Notes: generated by a model from the sequence alone, not told the origin. DNA of 29,836 bases from Plakobranchus ocellatus (GCA_019648995.1 BLXT01008368.1:17365-47200); one strand, 5' to 3'. Counted from the stretch's first letter, positions 1-12,323 are shown. Made by a program: numbers and translations.

Positions 1-236
1 GCAAAATACCCCCTGAAACTAATGAATTTTTGCAGTTTGAGAGTGAAAATGTGGCCTCTCCTGACACTAAAATAGTGCATAATCGATATCCACAGGCACA
101 TAACTTTTGCAGTGGAGAGGGGTTCCGAACGAACTTTTGCAATTTGAGATTGAAAATGTGGCCTCTCCTGGCGCTAAAACAATACATAATCAACATTCAC
201 AGGTACACCAGTTTTGCAAGGGGGGGGGGGGGGGGG
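1..236. repeat. 107-bp tandem repeat, about two copies, ending in a G-run
   Basis: The word TGCAGTTTGAG at 31 returns as TGCAATTTGAG at 138, giving a 107-bp period. The block GAAAATGTGGCCTCTCCTG is identical in both copies and the following 60 bases stay alignable. The second copy runs into about 16 G (221-236). The period is not a multiple of three, so the overlapping ORFs here are repeat artefacts and not a repeated protein. Confidence 0.75.
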
Positions 237-1205
237 AATTCCGGAACTCCTGGATCCACCCCTTGGATCAGGCTCTTATATGCATTAAATATAGAAATAG
301 TCATGCATTTGTAAAGACCTAATAAAAGACACTCTTCTACATGGCTATCTCAAGACTTCATTTCTTCATTCAATTTTATCCAAAACCATACTTGATTCTA
401 GATCTACAAAGTTAGTATATTCCAAGACTTTTAGCCTCAATCAATACTTAAATACTAACCCAATATACGTTCAAATCTTGTATAAATATATAGTAAAAAG
501 TTTCCCAGATAATCCTATTTTGCAATGTCTAAATAGAAGGCCTTGATGCTTTGAAAATTGAAAGCTTATTTCAATTATTTCAAAGCTCAAACTTAAGTTA
601 AAAAGTATACAAATACCGCACTCCCAGAAAGAAATAAGTTTAAGGATCTTGAAAATGCAACGTTTGGTGAAGGAAATGACATTAATAATTATGTTAAAAG
701 AAACTTTTACTGATATTTTTTCGCACTCTCAATTATACATACACCTAAATATTGTTCATTTACCCTTCTACCTATTAGAAAGAGGTGGCTACAGAGAAAA
801 GGAGAAATATCAGTAATAATTTTTCAACTTTTAACATTAAGCTGACAAAGAAAATGGATTCAAAAACTTTTAAAAAGTATTTGCTATCTTTCCTTAATCG
901 GGCGCATTCCAGAGTGATTGCTTCAACATTGCATTGTCATATCAAAATCGAAATGTAAAATTAGTACAGCTAGTGAACTGTAATCGTGCGTGGCAATACT
1001 GCTACATTCAAAACAGTAAAAAGGTGCTCGATAAATACATTAACATGCAAGAGTATGTATTTGTGTCTAAGCCTCTCTAATGGTACTTGTTATTGAATCA
1101 GGCGAAATATGCGAGATTCTTGGGCTCTGAAAAACTGTATCTTGTCATTTAGGATTTAATCTATTTTAAAATTATATGCGCATGAAATGTATGCATTAAG
1201 TAATT

Positions 1206-1207
<2 letters not shown>
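237..1207. other. AT-rich intergenic sequence, no gene seen
   Basis: The first bases after the G-run (237-275, GAATTCCGGAACTCCTGGATCC...) look like the end of a dispersed repeat. The rest is AT-rich sequence with short ORFs only. I see no exon, RNA gene or mobile element that I can support. Confidence 0.5.
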
Positions 1208-1283
<76 letters not shown>

Positions 1284-1302
1284 CCACCACCACCACCACC
1301 AT
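1208..1302. repeat. Compound microsatellite (ATC)n then (ACC)n
   Basis: About 25 consecutive ATC triplets pass directly into about six ACC triplets. On the minus strand this reads as poly-Met and poly-Val, which explains a spurious ORF here. Confidence 0.95.
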
Positions 1303-2984
1303 TGCATTTTTCAAACTCCTAACGAATATCAGCCTCATCATCACTGTCCATTTTATCAGCAACATTGTCGTTATGAATATTAAAATCTTTATATGCTTTG
1401 ATGTCAACGTCATGATCTCTAAAACTGAAGACATACAAATAAATATACATGTATGTGCTCATTATCCGTGATATACAACGAGCCCCTTACTTCAATTAAA
1501 GGAAACCAAGAGGAACTTTGATATCGAAGGAAACTTAGCATTGACTATCATGATGAGGAGGTTAAAGTTCATAGACACTTATCAAAAAGTACTGCAGGAT
1601 CTCTATTTTTTTCTTTTTCATCATTCTGAAAATATGCAATGCTTAGAGAAGAAGAATATTGCAACAGCGGACACTTGTCAAACACGTCTTAATTATCCAT
1701 TACATAGTCTTTTGCTGTCAACACTACACTTAAATGTTTGAAAAAAAAAAGGAATATGATGGGAAGAAGTGGAAATGCAAGAGAAACGTAGGACAATAAT
1801 ATGTCACCAAATCCGGATAATCAAAGGAAAAACAAGGAAATTAAACTGGTTGCGGTTTAATCTCAGACAGAAACGCAAGTAAGCTATAACAGACGAAGAA
1901 TAATCCATAATTTTCCTGAAGTCTTAATGTGAGTTCATTGTGCAGCAAAGAAAATAGCTCTAGCTCAGCTCTCTCTTTTGTGTTTGTGGGTGTTTGTGTA
2001 CGGTTGCTTTTCGGATGCTGTGAAATTTATTTCACGCCCAGATCAGATCTAGATCTATATCTACTTGCATGATGGCAAATGACTATGTATGATGCATTTC
2101 TAGTAAGGTTGCCATTCAGCGAACTCGACTCGACGGGAAGCCAAAAAGCCTGAGATTATCAGAATGTTTTGATTTGATCTCATTATTGTACTCCCCTTTC
2201 TGGGGGTAGAGGAATTTTATTCTAATTTAATATATAAATAAAATTTACGCCCCACCCCCCCTTTTTTTTTCTTCCGCTGTACACACATACACACAACGCA
2301 CATACAAACACACCCATCCAATCATTTCCGAATGCTTGTGGTCTTTTTAGATCGCATCAACAGAACTTTGTTATTGTAAAGTGTAGCCTATTCTTTCTTA
2401 TTTAGACCTTGTATAAACTCACTTTTGCAGCTTAAAGGTAAAGGGTGGCAACATTTCATCAGGAAGAAAAAAAAGTTGCATGAGTAGGCCTAGTATTATT
2501 TACGGAAAATTAGGACCACAATAAAACATATCTCTTCCTTTACAAAAAATGAAAGAGTTGATTCCAAAATTAGACCTATAATCTATTTTTTAATGTTGTC
2601 CGTAATTGGTCCTCGTGCGCCATTAAGGAATCTATATACCCCGTTCTTTTTATTCTTTACTGCCTCAAATTGCCAACATATATATTTCTGATTTGTTATT
2701 ATATATATATAAGGGGAATATAATTACACTTCAGCCTAAAAAAAGTAAATGAGACCTTCAATTGAAAACAAAGTTGTATTTCATTAATTAGTGTTGTCAC
2801 CCAAAACCAGTGAATAGACCTCCGTGATGTAAGATTATACTGCAACAGACAGTTCCAGTTTCCATTTATTATTTGCGTCTAATTGGTCTTTAATGGTGGC
2901 GTTGATAAGCAAAAAAAAGATGTGTGAGGGTGCTGTTGAGGAGAAAAAAGTCAAAAGCTGCTAGGATATTTGGTAATGATAGGG
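1303..2984. other. AT-rich intergenic sequence, no gene seen
   Basis: Short ORFs only. It holds an AGATCTAGATCT word at 2046-2057, a C/T homopolymer boundary at about 2254-2270, and a short CA-rich patch at about 2280-2315. No coding exon is supported. Confidence 0.5.
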
Positions 2985-3165
2985 ATCGATGAGCACGACG
3001 CTTGAACGTTGCTAAACTTTAACTCGATTGTTTCTGAAAGCCGCTCGCAGATAATAAGTAAAGCTCGTCTGCCGATCTACAATTTTTGTCCTGCTCTTAT
3101 TGCCTTATTGCCGTGGAACGTCACTACCGGTCGTCACCTGGTTTTTTAGACTTTGAGAGGGTTAG
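2985..3165. promoter_or_regulatory. CpG-dense patch, possible promoter or first-exon region
   Basis: About a dozen CpG dinucleotides fall within about 180 bp, in a window where CpG is otherwise sparse. It includes ATCGATGAGCACGACG, GCCGCTCGCAG and CCGGTCGTCAC, plus a CRE-half-like ACGTCAC at about 3118. It lies 4 kb upstream of the phosphatase coding start on the gene's 5' side, so it could hold the promoter or a noncoding first exon. An overlapping ORF (3086-3334, 82 codons) is not recognisable. No TATA box or defined start site is claimed. Confidence 0.25.
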
Positions 3166-3334
3166 ACGTTACTGCATTTTCAGTCTAAACACTAGCCCAT
3201 TATGTCAGCGATTTAGCCATCTTTTCGAAAACGGCTTTGTAAACAAAATCGGAGCCTATTGTTATTCACCCCAAAGATTTAAGCTTGATTTAGAAACATA
3301 TATTAGAGTGCAGGATCAGTTTTTTATTGCTTAA

Positions 3335-4685
3335 TTTGATGCGTTGCAACAGTATTACCGAAAATGGAAATGGTCAGCCTAGCAAATAGTCGTGGATCTA
3401 ACTTCAAAACTTTAGTAATCTGATCATACATTATAGAAAAACTTTAGAGTCATTGATCAATCAAAATTGACGAATCAATCTGTGACATTATCATTCAAAT
3501 TGGGATCCTCTAATTTTTTATAACTGTTAATTTTCCATCTATTCTGAGGGCTTTTGTTTTTTTTTAATATAGATCTAATAGAAACACCTCCGTAGCCTTG
3601 ACCGGGGATCAGTTAGTAGTGGCTAGCGTCACTATTCAAGTTCGGGAAAAAACTAAAAATAATATTGAGGAACAACGTAATACATAAACTTCCAATTACA
3701 TCTAAAACAAGAAGCAAGCAGGATGGATGGTGCAGTAAGATACGAAACGCTTTTTTGATTTATTGAGGAAGCAAAGCGACAGAAGAAAATCTAATTTATA
3801 GAACTAGATCTAGATATCTAGATCTAGTCTAAACCTAGATCATTAGTTTAGATTTATATAGATCTAGAGTTTAGATCTAGTCAAGCTAAGTTTTATGAAA
3901 TGTTAGTTCGATACATTTTTCTCTCCAGATGGCATTATTGTTGACAATTAGGCGAACAACCCACTTCGTATATTTTTTAAATAGAGAGAGAGAAAGAGAG
4001 AGAGAGAGAGACTGTAGTGTATGTGTTTTTTTGAAGCGCTTCTCACAGATCTAAATTTTAGATCTATTGAATTTAGATTTAATTTAGATCTAGATCGAAT
4101 AAAGACTTCTATCTCGATTGATCTATACTAGAAAAAAATACTTCCAATCCTTCAAGATCTGGAGCTAATCGAGATTAAAAAAAAATTAGACTCAATGAAG
4201 AAAGGAAGACACTAAAAGTTCCTTCAAGTTCACTCAGTGGTCTGTTAGTGTGATCTAATAAACCTAGATTAGATCACAGCTGATTAGGAATCTAGTTCAT
4301 TTTTTTTCTCAATGAACCAGTGAAAATTTGTCTTATTACTAAAAATGTTTGCTTTTGATTGGGTGATACCCTGTCAGTTTTGAAATGTTCCATATAGATC
4401 AAGATCTATCTTGTAATGAAATGGAGGTGATATTGATGAAAAAAGAGGCAAATCATTTCATAATCAACAGGACAAAAAACAACAAAGAAACAACCAAACC
4501 CCCTCTCCTCCCCCCCCAAGTCAAGACTCAAATTAATTAAGAGTTTTAGGACTCAAGCAAGATAGTACTGAAGATCTTGATCTTTATCCAACAAAAATGT
4601 AACTCCAAACCTGATTGTGAATGATATATTCATATTATTGAATTTTTTTTTTTTTACAAGAATCATCCTCTATGAAATCATTGAA
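3335..4685. other. AGATCT-rich AT-rich sequence without a gene
   Basis: This stretch holds dense AGATCT, CTAGAT and GATCTA words (3565-3580, 3802-3886, 4046-4101, 4245-4295, 4394-4410, 4571-4585), a GA microsatellite and a C-rich run near 4500-4520. No exon or RNA gene is seen. Its right edge is the TTTA target site of the adjacent transposon. Confidence 0.6.
3983..4011. repeat. (GA)n microsatellite
   Basis: A run of AG/GA dinucleotides with one interruption (GAAAG). Confidence 0.9.
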
Positions 4686-4689
4686 TTTA

Positions 4690-7052
4690 GGGTCATTCCA
4701 TGAAATTTGAAACTGAGCATGAAAATTTTAATTTTTGCCTGCTCCCACAAAAATATTTTAGTAACATCCAGCGACATCTTATGGTCTGGTTATGTGTATT
4801 TTTTAGATAGTTTTTAAAAGTTTTGATGTTTTTTTGGGCCTTTTGATGAAGATATACGTGAAAACAAAAACATTATCTTAAAAACAAGAAAGAAACTTGT
4901 AAGCTAATTTGAACACAGCAAATGCTTTATTTTAATAATGCCAGTTAATGCTTAACTGAACATGAAAAAGGCACTTAAATGAATTAGAAGTGTGCTTAGG
5001 CTGAGCAACTGATGTTACATCATAGTGTGCAGTTTGCAGTAACGAAAGTTAAGCAACGTTTATCTCACAAGTTCACAAGTAAACAGATTAAGCTGCAAAT
5101 TTACATCCAAAGCTGGCCTTCAGAAGCCTGTCCTGTGACATATTTACTTAGGATCAAATTTATATAATATAACTATAATATGGCTGCAACATAAAGGTGG
5201 CATACATAGCATTTTTAAAAAACGACACACAAAACACATAAGTTTTGAGCAATAAGGGGATACAATAAAACACCACATCTTCCACACAATTGTCTCAGTC
5301 TTATCTTCATCTCCCCAACTCTTAATAAACAGACATCGACTTTGACACTGGTCACACTTGTTTTTCCAACATTCTATGTTAAGATCTGCATAACTGCACC
5401 AAAAAAATTTCCATAATGAACTATTACAGAAAATCTTGAGAGCTTTAAGCTTTAAGGTGAAGTTTTCATGAATTTTGCACTTGAACTGTTCCTGGTTTTT
5501 CAGTAGCAGCACATTTTGAGGGTGAAGAGAAGTGAATTTGCTGAATTTGATCTTGATTTCTGGGTGAGCACTTAGGAAAATTTTATGGACTTCTTTGATG
5601 TGCACAAATAACACTTTCTCAGCTTTTGTTTTTTACCATCAGACCATATTGTCATTTCATCCTTCTGATCAGGTATCGCATACACCACATCTGATCTTAC
5701 ACAGGAGTCCTGAACGAGTCTGTTAATCTCATACAGTTATTGAACGCTTTGTCAGCTCTTTTGTTATTTTTGACTCAAGTTGTATACCATCTTTTGGCAA
5801 GGCCAGTAATTGTTTGGGCTCTCTTGTTAGGAGACCTTGGCAAGATATCCTGAAGTTCCTAAGGTGATTTGAAGCCAGGACTTCCTGGGGAAGTTGAAGG
5901 TGCCTCAGCTCTTCTTGTCTGTGCTCGGTATTTAACACATATTTCTCTACTTTTACATCTTTCTGCCTCTGGGTTCTTTAATAACAGATTCTTCCTTATT
6001 TGTTCTATTTTGGCACTGTCTTGGGCTGCATAGTTTGGGTTGATTAACTTTTCCTTCCCTGTACTTCCTCACCCTCTCTACACTGGTCATTGCTGTGTGA
6101 AAAAGAAAATAACAAATACATTGAATAAGTTTTCCCTTTAGATTAGAATGATGAGTACTTTGAGCCTTTTAAAGTTAAACATACTGAAAGGTTATAAAAT
6201 AGAATGAAACTTATTAATGTTAAACTTACATAATTTAGTGATTATAAAATTTTTCTTGTTTTACTCAAATAAGTTTTTGCTTGAATTTATAATATATCTT
6301 GTAAGGGTGAGTTAAACCTTACAATTAGCCTAATTAGGTGCTTGTATCAATACTCAATATGAGCTTTGGGTAAATAACAAGAAAAGAATGGTTTTTATTA
6401 CATTTCTTCTTTGAGGTGGCCACTTCTTCTGGGACCATGCTTCCAGAATTGTTGTTGTCAGCCATGTTGGAAAACGAAAGAGAAGCAACTTTCCTAATCG
6501 ACTCCTATGCTAAGTGGAGAGCCCTCATAATAAAATAAAGCTTTTAATTTCAAGTCTCGTGGTTGTTCAACCTCAAAAACTGCATTTTATAGTGAAAATT
6601 ACATTGTATAAATTTTAAGAAACTTCAGGTGACATATGTAATGATGAAATTGGTCACACACGTAACTCTACAATCTGACGCTTATGCACAAATTACCCAT
6701 TTATACCTGAAAAATATATCTGAAGAAGAAAAAATAGATTTTTTATAAATAGCTTTATCCAGAATTAATTCCAGGGTAATAAGATGGATACAATCACAGA
6801 AAATGGAATATATGTTAGGTGTGTCAGGTATCTGTTGTTTTGTGCGATGACACACGCAACACAACTTTGGTTGGTTACTGACAAACAATGGCAGAGTTAA
6901 GAGATTAAATTCTTATTTGGGTGTTACAGGGAACATACCTTTTGATAATGATAAAAAATTTAATTGCTTTAATGTATAAAGTATTAAGTGACAATAGAAA
7001 AGCTGTCTAGAAGTAACACTATTTCAGTGACACTCATAACATGGAATGGCCC
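4690..7052 (-). mobile_element. Decayed DNA transposon with 13-bp TIRs and TTTA duplication
   Basis: The left end reads GGGTCATTCCATG (4690-4702). The right end reads CATGGAATGGCCC (7040-7052), which is its reverse complement with one mismatch. Both ends are flanked directly by TTTA (4686-4689 and 7053-7056), a 4-bp target-site duplication. Inside, on the minus strand, is a broken transposase-like gene with recognisable family blocks. The 2.36-kb length, together with loss of everything after the Cys-rich block, points to an internally deleted and mutated copy. A 4-bp TWWA-type duplication does not settle the superfamily. Kolobok-like, Chapaev-like or an unnamed group are all possible. Confidence 0.7.
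5144..6465 (-). pseudogene. Broken transposase-like gene inside the DNA transposon
   Basis: Reading the minus strand, exon 1 starts at ATG 6465 (MADNNNSGSMVPEEV...) and ends at 6402 with donor GTAATA. The intron is 6401-6093, and the acceptor TTTTCACACAG restores frame into SMTSVERVRKYRE. After a frameshift the sequence continues as NPNYAAQDSAKIEQIRK and SPGSPGFKSP, then LPRSPNKRAQTITGLAK, then IPDQKDEMTIWSDGKK. A long open stretch at 5614-5144 begins LFVHIKEVHKIFLSAHPEIK, runs through SKFTSLHPQNVLL, and reaches a Cys cluster, ECWKNKCDQCQ. From memory, these blocks in this order match a widespread uncharacterised transposon-encoded protein family of cnidarians, molluscs and other invertebrates. 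Several frameshifts and stops break it, and the long C-terminal half expected for a working copy is absent. It is unlikely to make a functional enzyme. Confidence 0.6.
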
Positions 7053-7214
7053 TTTAATTCTAAAGAGATAAACACATTTTTTTTTTGCCCAATAGGAGTT
7101 TCTCTATAAAATCTCATAGAAACATTGGTAAAAAAAATTGTCATCATAATGTGACGAATTTTGTCTAGAGCTTACAAATAAAAATAATGAAATGAAAATT
7201 TTTCTATTTTTCAG

Positions 7215-7309
7215 TTACGAAGAGATGGCCTGTTTTAATGGCAGTGGCATTCGAAAGAGGAGAAACCACATAATCAAAATCATTGGAGACATTTTATGTA
7301 TAGGACTAG
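7215..7309 (+). CDS. PLPP exon with start codon (codons 1-28)
   Basis: The acceptor TTTTTCTATTTTTCAG ends at 7214, and the donor GTTTGT begins at 7310. The coding part starts at ATG 7225, after ten bases of apparent 5' UTR, and reads MACFNGSGIRKRR, then IIGDILCIGL at the start of membrane segment 1. It ends in phase 1, at the place where vertebrate PLPP exon 1 stops (compare VALDVLCVLL). A strong acceptor before the ATG implies at least one upstream noncoding exon, or a longer N-terminus encoded further upstream. Confidence 0.8.
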
Positions 7310-10300
7310 GTTTGTAAAACTTAAATGAAGTTCTGCCAGTTTTGGGATTGAGGAACAAATTGGCATATATATACTTTCCCTGCCTAAGTGAATGAGCTTC
7401 TCAAAACAAGAATAAATGTCTTGAGACCAGTCCTTGTGTTTTGGATGCTGCTCTTGGCACTTTTGAGAAATAAAGAATTATGATTTTTCTATTTTTCTGT
7501 GAAATTCTTTTAACAAAAAGTTACAAATCCCTTATCATGGCTCAGAATCAGAATAGCTCTATCCAATTTTCACCATGGCAAAGGTCACAGAAAGAAATTT
7601 TAGGCTGATTCAATGGTTTAAAATATATTAAAAATGTGACTTATAAGTCATTTGAACTGGCCTGGAGACAATTTATGTGTTTCAAACTGAAAAGGATGCT
7701 TAAGATCAAGTTTTGACATTTAACGTTTTTTTTTGGGGGGGGGGCATAAAAATTGACTTAATACTTCTAAAACTAATGTATGTATTAATTTACACGCGTA
7801 TAATGTAATATAATTTATGTATTGCATTTTATTAAATAAATTTTCAATTCCTGGACATATGGAGTAAAAACGTGAATCTGATCTCAGGAAATTTATAATA
7901 ATTACAATATATAAGGTATGAGCGTATGAATATGTTTATTGAAATTCTTAATTTTTTTTCTTTTGAAAAGACTTTTATGTTTTGTACCTATCCTAGATAA
8001 AAAGATATTGACTGGTGGTATGGAAATGCCTGTGTTCAAGGCATTACACAATTATTTCGCTGGAATAGATGCCTAGAACTCTATTTTTTTTCATTTTTTG
8101 GGAGAACATGAGGGAAGAGAGTCTCTGATGTCGATTTTAATTATTTAATACAGTACGAATGTAACATTGAAATTTTAAGTCAGGACAAATAATTATAATT
8201 ATGAACATACTTTAAAAGAAAATAAAAGAACAAACTTGAAAGGGTTCTCAATGCAAAGCAAAATTAACAGGTGTTAGAAGTAGCATATAATGTGAGAATT
8301 TTATGTAATGATAAATTTATAAGCTTTACGTATCTGCAGACTCACAATATCTTTTAAAAACTTTTTTGCTTCTTACAATTTATTTAAAAGCAATACTGTT
8401 TTTGGTATTTCTAATTTGATTTTGCCAAAGAAAAAAAAATTCAAAGGCTAGCTGCTTTCAGCTTGAAACAATTCAGAATACCTGAAATAAAATTCAGATT
8501 GACTGATGCATTTAATTAACAAAATCCTTTTTAAAGAGAATTCAGTTTAACCAAAAATTTAGATGATTTAATTTAAATTAAATGTTGAACACTGTAACTA
8601 CAACCTTTCTTTAATCTTTCCAGTTTGTGGAGGAGCATTTGCCATACAGAAAGGAGCAGGGACTTATCAGCGAGGTTTCTTTTGTGGTGATGAGAGTATT
8701 AGATATCCTGTTTTGCCTGACACTATCTCAGTGCCTCTTGTATTAAGTGTGGGCCTCACGCTACCTTGTGTTGTGGTATGTTTAATGAATTAACCATAAA
8801 ATATACAGCAAGCTTGTTTTTTTTTTTAGCTGAAAGATTTTATGGACATTTGAAGATAACTAAAAAAAAAAAAGGAAATGTGGAAAATCATGGTTTGTCA
8901 TTTGTTTCATTTGAAAAGGAAAGGGAAAATATGTCATGATCCTTTTAGATTCACAACACATGTAATAGCAAAATTTTATCACAATTATTAGGCTGAACTG
9001 TAAAAATAAAGATGAGTCCATGTAGCTTATTTTCTGATGTATCCAGATATTGCTAATGGCAGATTTTCTTTCTATTTGCAAAACACTTCGGTATTACTGT
9101 TTTTGCTGAGGACTTGACAAAGTCAGGTTCTAAAATACAAGTGTGTAAAAATTGTGTTGCTCTTTTTGTTATGATAATTACAACATTGGCCTGTGCATTT
9201 AGCACAGGAAAGAGACAAGATGGTGGCTAAACTGCAACAAAGAATTGAGACCTTAGGCCTAGACTGGCACAATTGAATTGAGTGTGGGAAGGAAACAGTT
9301 GGTTCAGAGTCAAATTTCTCACTCTGTTGCAAGTTAGAAGTGAAAGTAAGGAATCTCTTATTGCCAGTCAAACAATAGGCAATCACAATGTGACAATGGG
9401 GGCTTAAGACAGGATGCGAAAGTACTGGATTTTGTCATAGGATTCAATATCTCATAAGCAAAACTAGCGATTTTGATATTTAACAATACCGGTACTAGTT
9501 TTAAGAGAAAGCAATTTAGGTACTATAGAATGGTGTGGTTGCTCTATTACTGTGCAGTAGTAAGTTAATACTAACTTTAAAAGTGCCTCCTCTAGTTTTT
9601 AGTATAGTTGGCCATTGATGATAGTGTGCTCTGATAAATTGAATTTTGGATAAATCAAAATAATATTTCTTGTCTGTCCAATTTGAATTAGATGAACTGT
9701 GCTGTACCTTTTTAGTCATATTTTGGTTTCAAAGTTGAAGTATCCTTACATAACAATCACTCATGATGAAACTTTGATATAAGAAAATACATAGGCCTGC
9801 TCTTTGAGTCTGAGGTCTTTTTGGGTCACAGCTTGTTGAATTTGAGGTTCACTGTTCCATGCTTTGAACTAAATACTTTCCTGGAGATATTAAGTCAATT
9901 TACTCATTTCCTGCTATGATTGCACACAAGATAAACTTTTTTCAGATTTGATTTCTCCTTTATAATTAAAAAATTAATGTACCACTGAAAGTTATATTCA
10001 TTCTCTTTATGGTAGGCATAAGATTAAGATCCATTACACTTTCTCAATAAATTGATATCAATATTGTATTGTTCATGTTGTCTCCGCATAAGTTTCAAGT
10101 GGGGCTTGGGGGGACATAAAACCAAGTTAGAATATCGATTGTCCATATGTTTATATCATGCTGAGTTTTAATTCCAAACCTTATTTTTTGTTTTTTTAAT
10201 ATATATGCTTATTGGATTTTGAATTTCCTTTCATTTCATACTTTGATATAAATATAAAATGATAAAAAAATGTGCTTTTCTTAGATTCTAGCTGTGGAGT

Positions 10301-12283
10301 TTGCTTTTCGACAAGGATGTCCAGTCATGACAATTATACCGAAGTCAACTGGCCAGAAGATGTACTGGCTAGCAGCAGCATACAATGCAATAGCAGTGTT
10401 TTTGTTTGGATCAGTTGTCACACAGTTTCTTACGGAATTGGGTAAACATTCTGTTGGGCGTCTAAGACCGCACTTTCTCTCACTTTGCAACCCTGATCTT
10501 GAGAAATGTTCAGGATACATGACAGAGTTTGTCTGCAGATCCAAGGACATCAACATGCTTCGAGAAGCAAGGTAAACTTTTTGCAATGGAAATGTCTTAT
10601 GGAGGCAAAATTTTAGTTTTTCATTTGAAAAAATATGCAATTCTATAGTTTCTGTGCTATGATTATAAAACTAATTTTATTCACAAACTTTGATGTTTGT
10701 TCTTTTTTGTTTTTACACAAATGGGTTAAATCAAATTCATGAATGAAAAAAAAGTAAACTGGTATGTTTAATATTACAATGCCACACTTGAAATATTGTC
10801 AGGGTTTTCATGAATTATAATAGAAGCTATTTGATAAGCATTTCATCATTTAAAGTATTAATCATGCAATGCTATCCCATAAGGAGGCTTTACAGAAGGC
10901 ATGAAGCAAAATTGAAATTAAAATTAGAAATTTAAAACTAGAATTTTGGTTAAATAAAATTTTAGAAAGACATCAATGGCACAGTTGATATATAGATTAC
11001 AAAGAGAATGCTAAGTATTTTAAGACTTATGGTGACAGAATAAAAATGTTCACTTTGCAAATGTATGTATAAAGTATGCAGTATACAATATATACAGAGC
11101 TGCCAACCTGAAAAAACTAATAATCTGAGGCTAAAAAACTTATAATCCATCCATAAATTGTATTATATAAGTGATTATTTTTTTACACAAGTGCATGGAT
11201 ATTATAAATATTTTGCATGTTGCAAGCTGTTTTTGACTACCACTTTCATATAGTAAAATACTTATTGCTGGCAATAACGCATGTCAACCTGGTAAGCCTA
11301 TCAGTTAGACTATTTCTTACTGGATCGCCTGCTAATCAAGTGTTGACATTGTAAAACAGATCACCTTTGTAGGCATTTGTGGAGCAAATTGCTTTTTCTT
11401 GACTACATGCAAGATCTTTTCACATAAGTCTTTAAAATAATCGCACTGAATTCAGTTGATTTTAAGGTTTTCTTGTACACATGACTTATCATTAATGTTT
11501 AAATTTAAGTCTAGTACATTTAGCGTATCAGAAACATTGTTAGGTGGACTGGTATAACAATCTTGTGTCCTTGTCTTTTATAAATATAAGTATCTTTTGA
11601 ATTATTGGCTGTATAAAGAGAGAAATATTTAATGGCCTTTACAGCTTAAAAAAATAATGAATGACAACGTTTATGCCTGGTATGATGCTTGATCATTTGA
11701 AAGTCATCTGGGCCTAAGGATGATTATGTTGTGTTGTGAGTGTACAGGGTGATGGTGATAGTCATTATTACAGTGGTGGTGATGCTGACAAAAATTGATG
11801 AAGGTGATGATGCTAATGAAGATAGCAGTGGATGATGGGGATGTTGATGCTAATAAAGGATGATAATAGACGTAATGATGATGATAATATAGCTAAAGCA
11901 TGGCTTAAAACCGCTTGTGACATAAATGTGTATATAGTATCCAGGTACATGTGTACAAATAATAACTAATATAACAGAATCTATAGATGGATTATAGTTT
12001 TGGGCCTTGTAATGTGAAAAACATAATTATGTTTTCTCATAATGGTCGTCAGTTCAGATACATAATGCATGATCTTATGATATTTCAACTTTTTTCCATT
12101 CCCCAATCCAAGATTATCATTCCCATCTGGACATTCATCGTTTGCACTCTATTCAGCTGTATATCTAATAGTAAGTTTTTGATAGATTGATTTTGTTAGC
12201 AAGTCTAATAACTTTAGATTATTTTTCTAAAGTCTATAAAAAAATTATACAGCTAGGAGGTTTATATATTTTCATTGATAGGG

Positions 12284-12323
<40 letters not shown>

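Noticed and set aside
1204..1434. Minus-strand ORF with a long poly-Met/poly-Val run
   Set aside because: It is a translation of the ATC/ACC microsatellite. There is no non-repetitive domain.
10281..10640. Minus-strand 119-codon ORF opposite the C1 exon
   Set aside because: It is a shadow of the real phosphatase exon on the plus strand, which carries the conserved motifs and splice sites.
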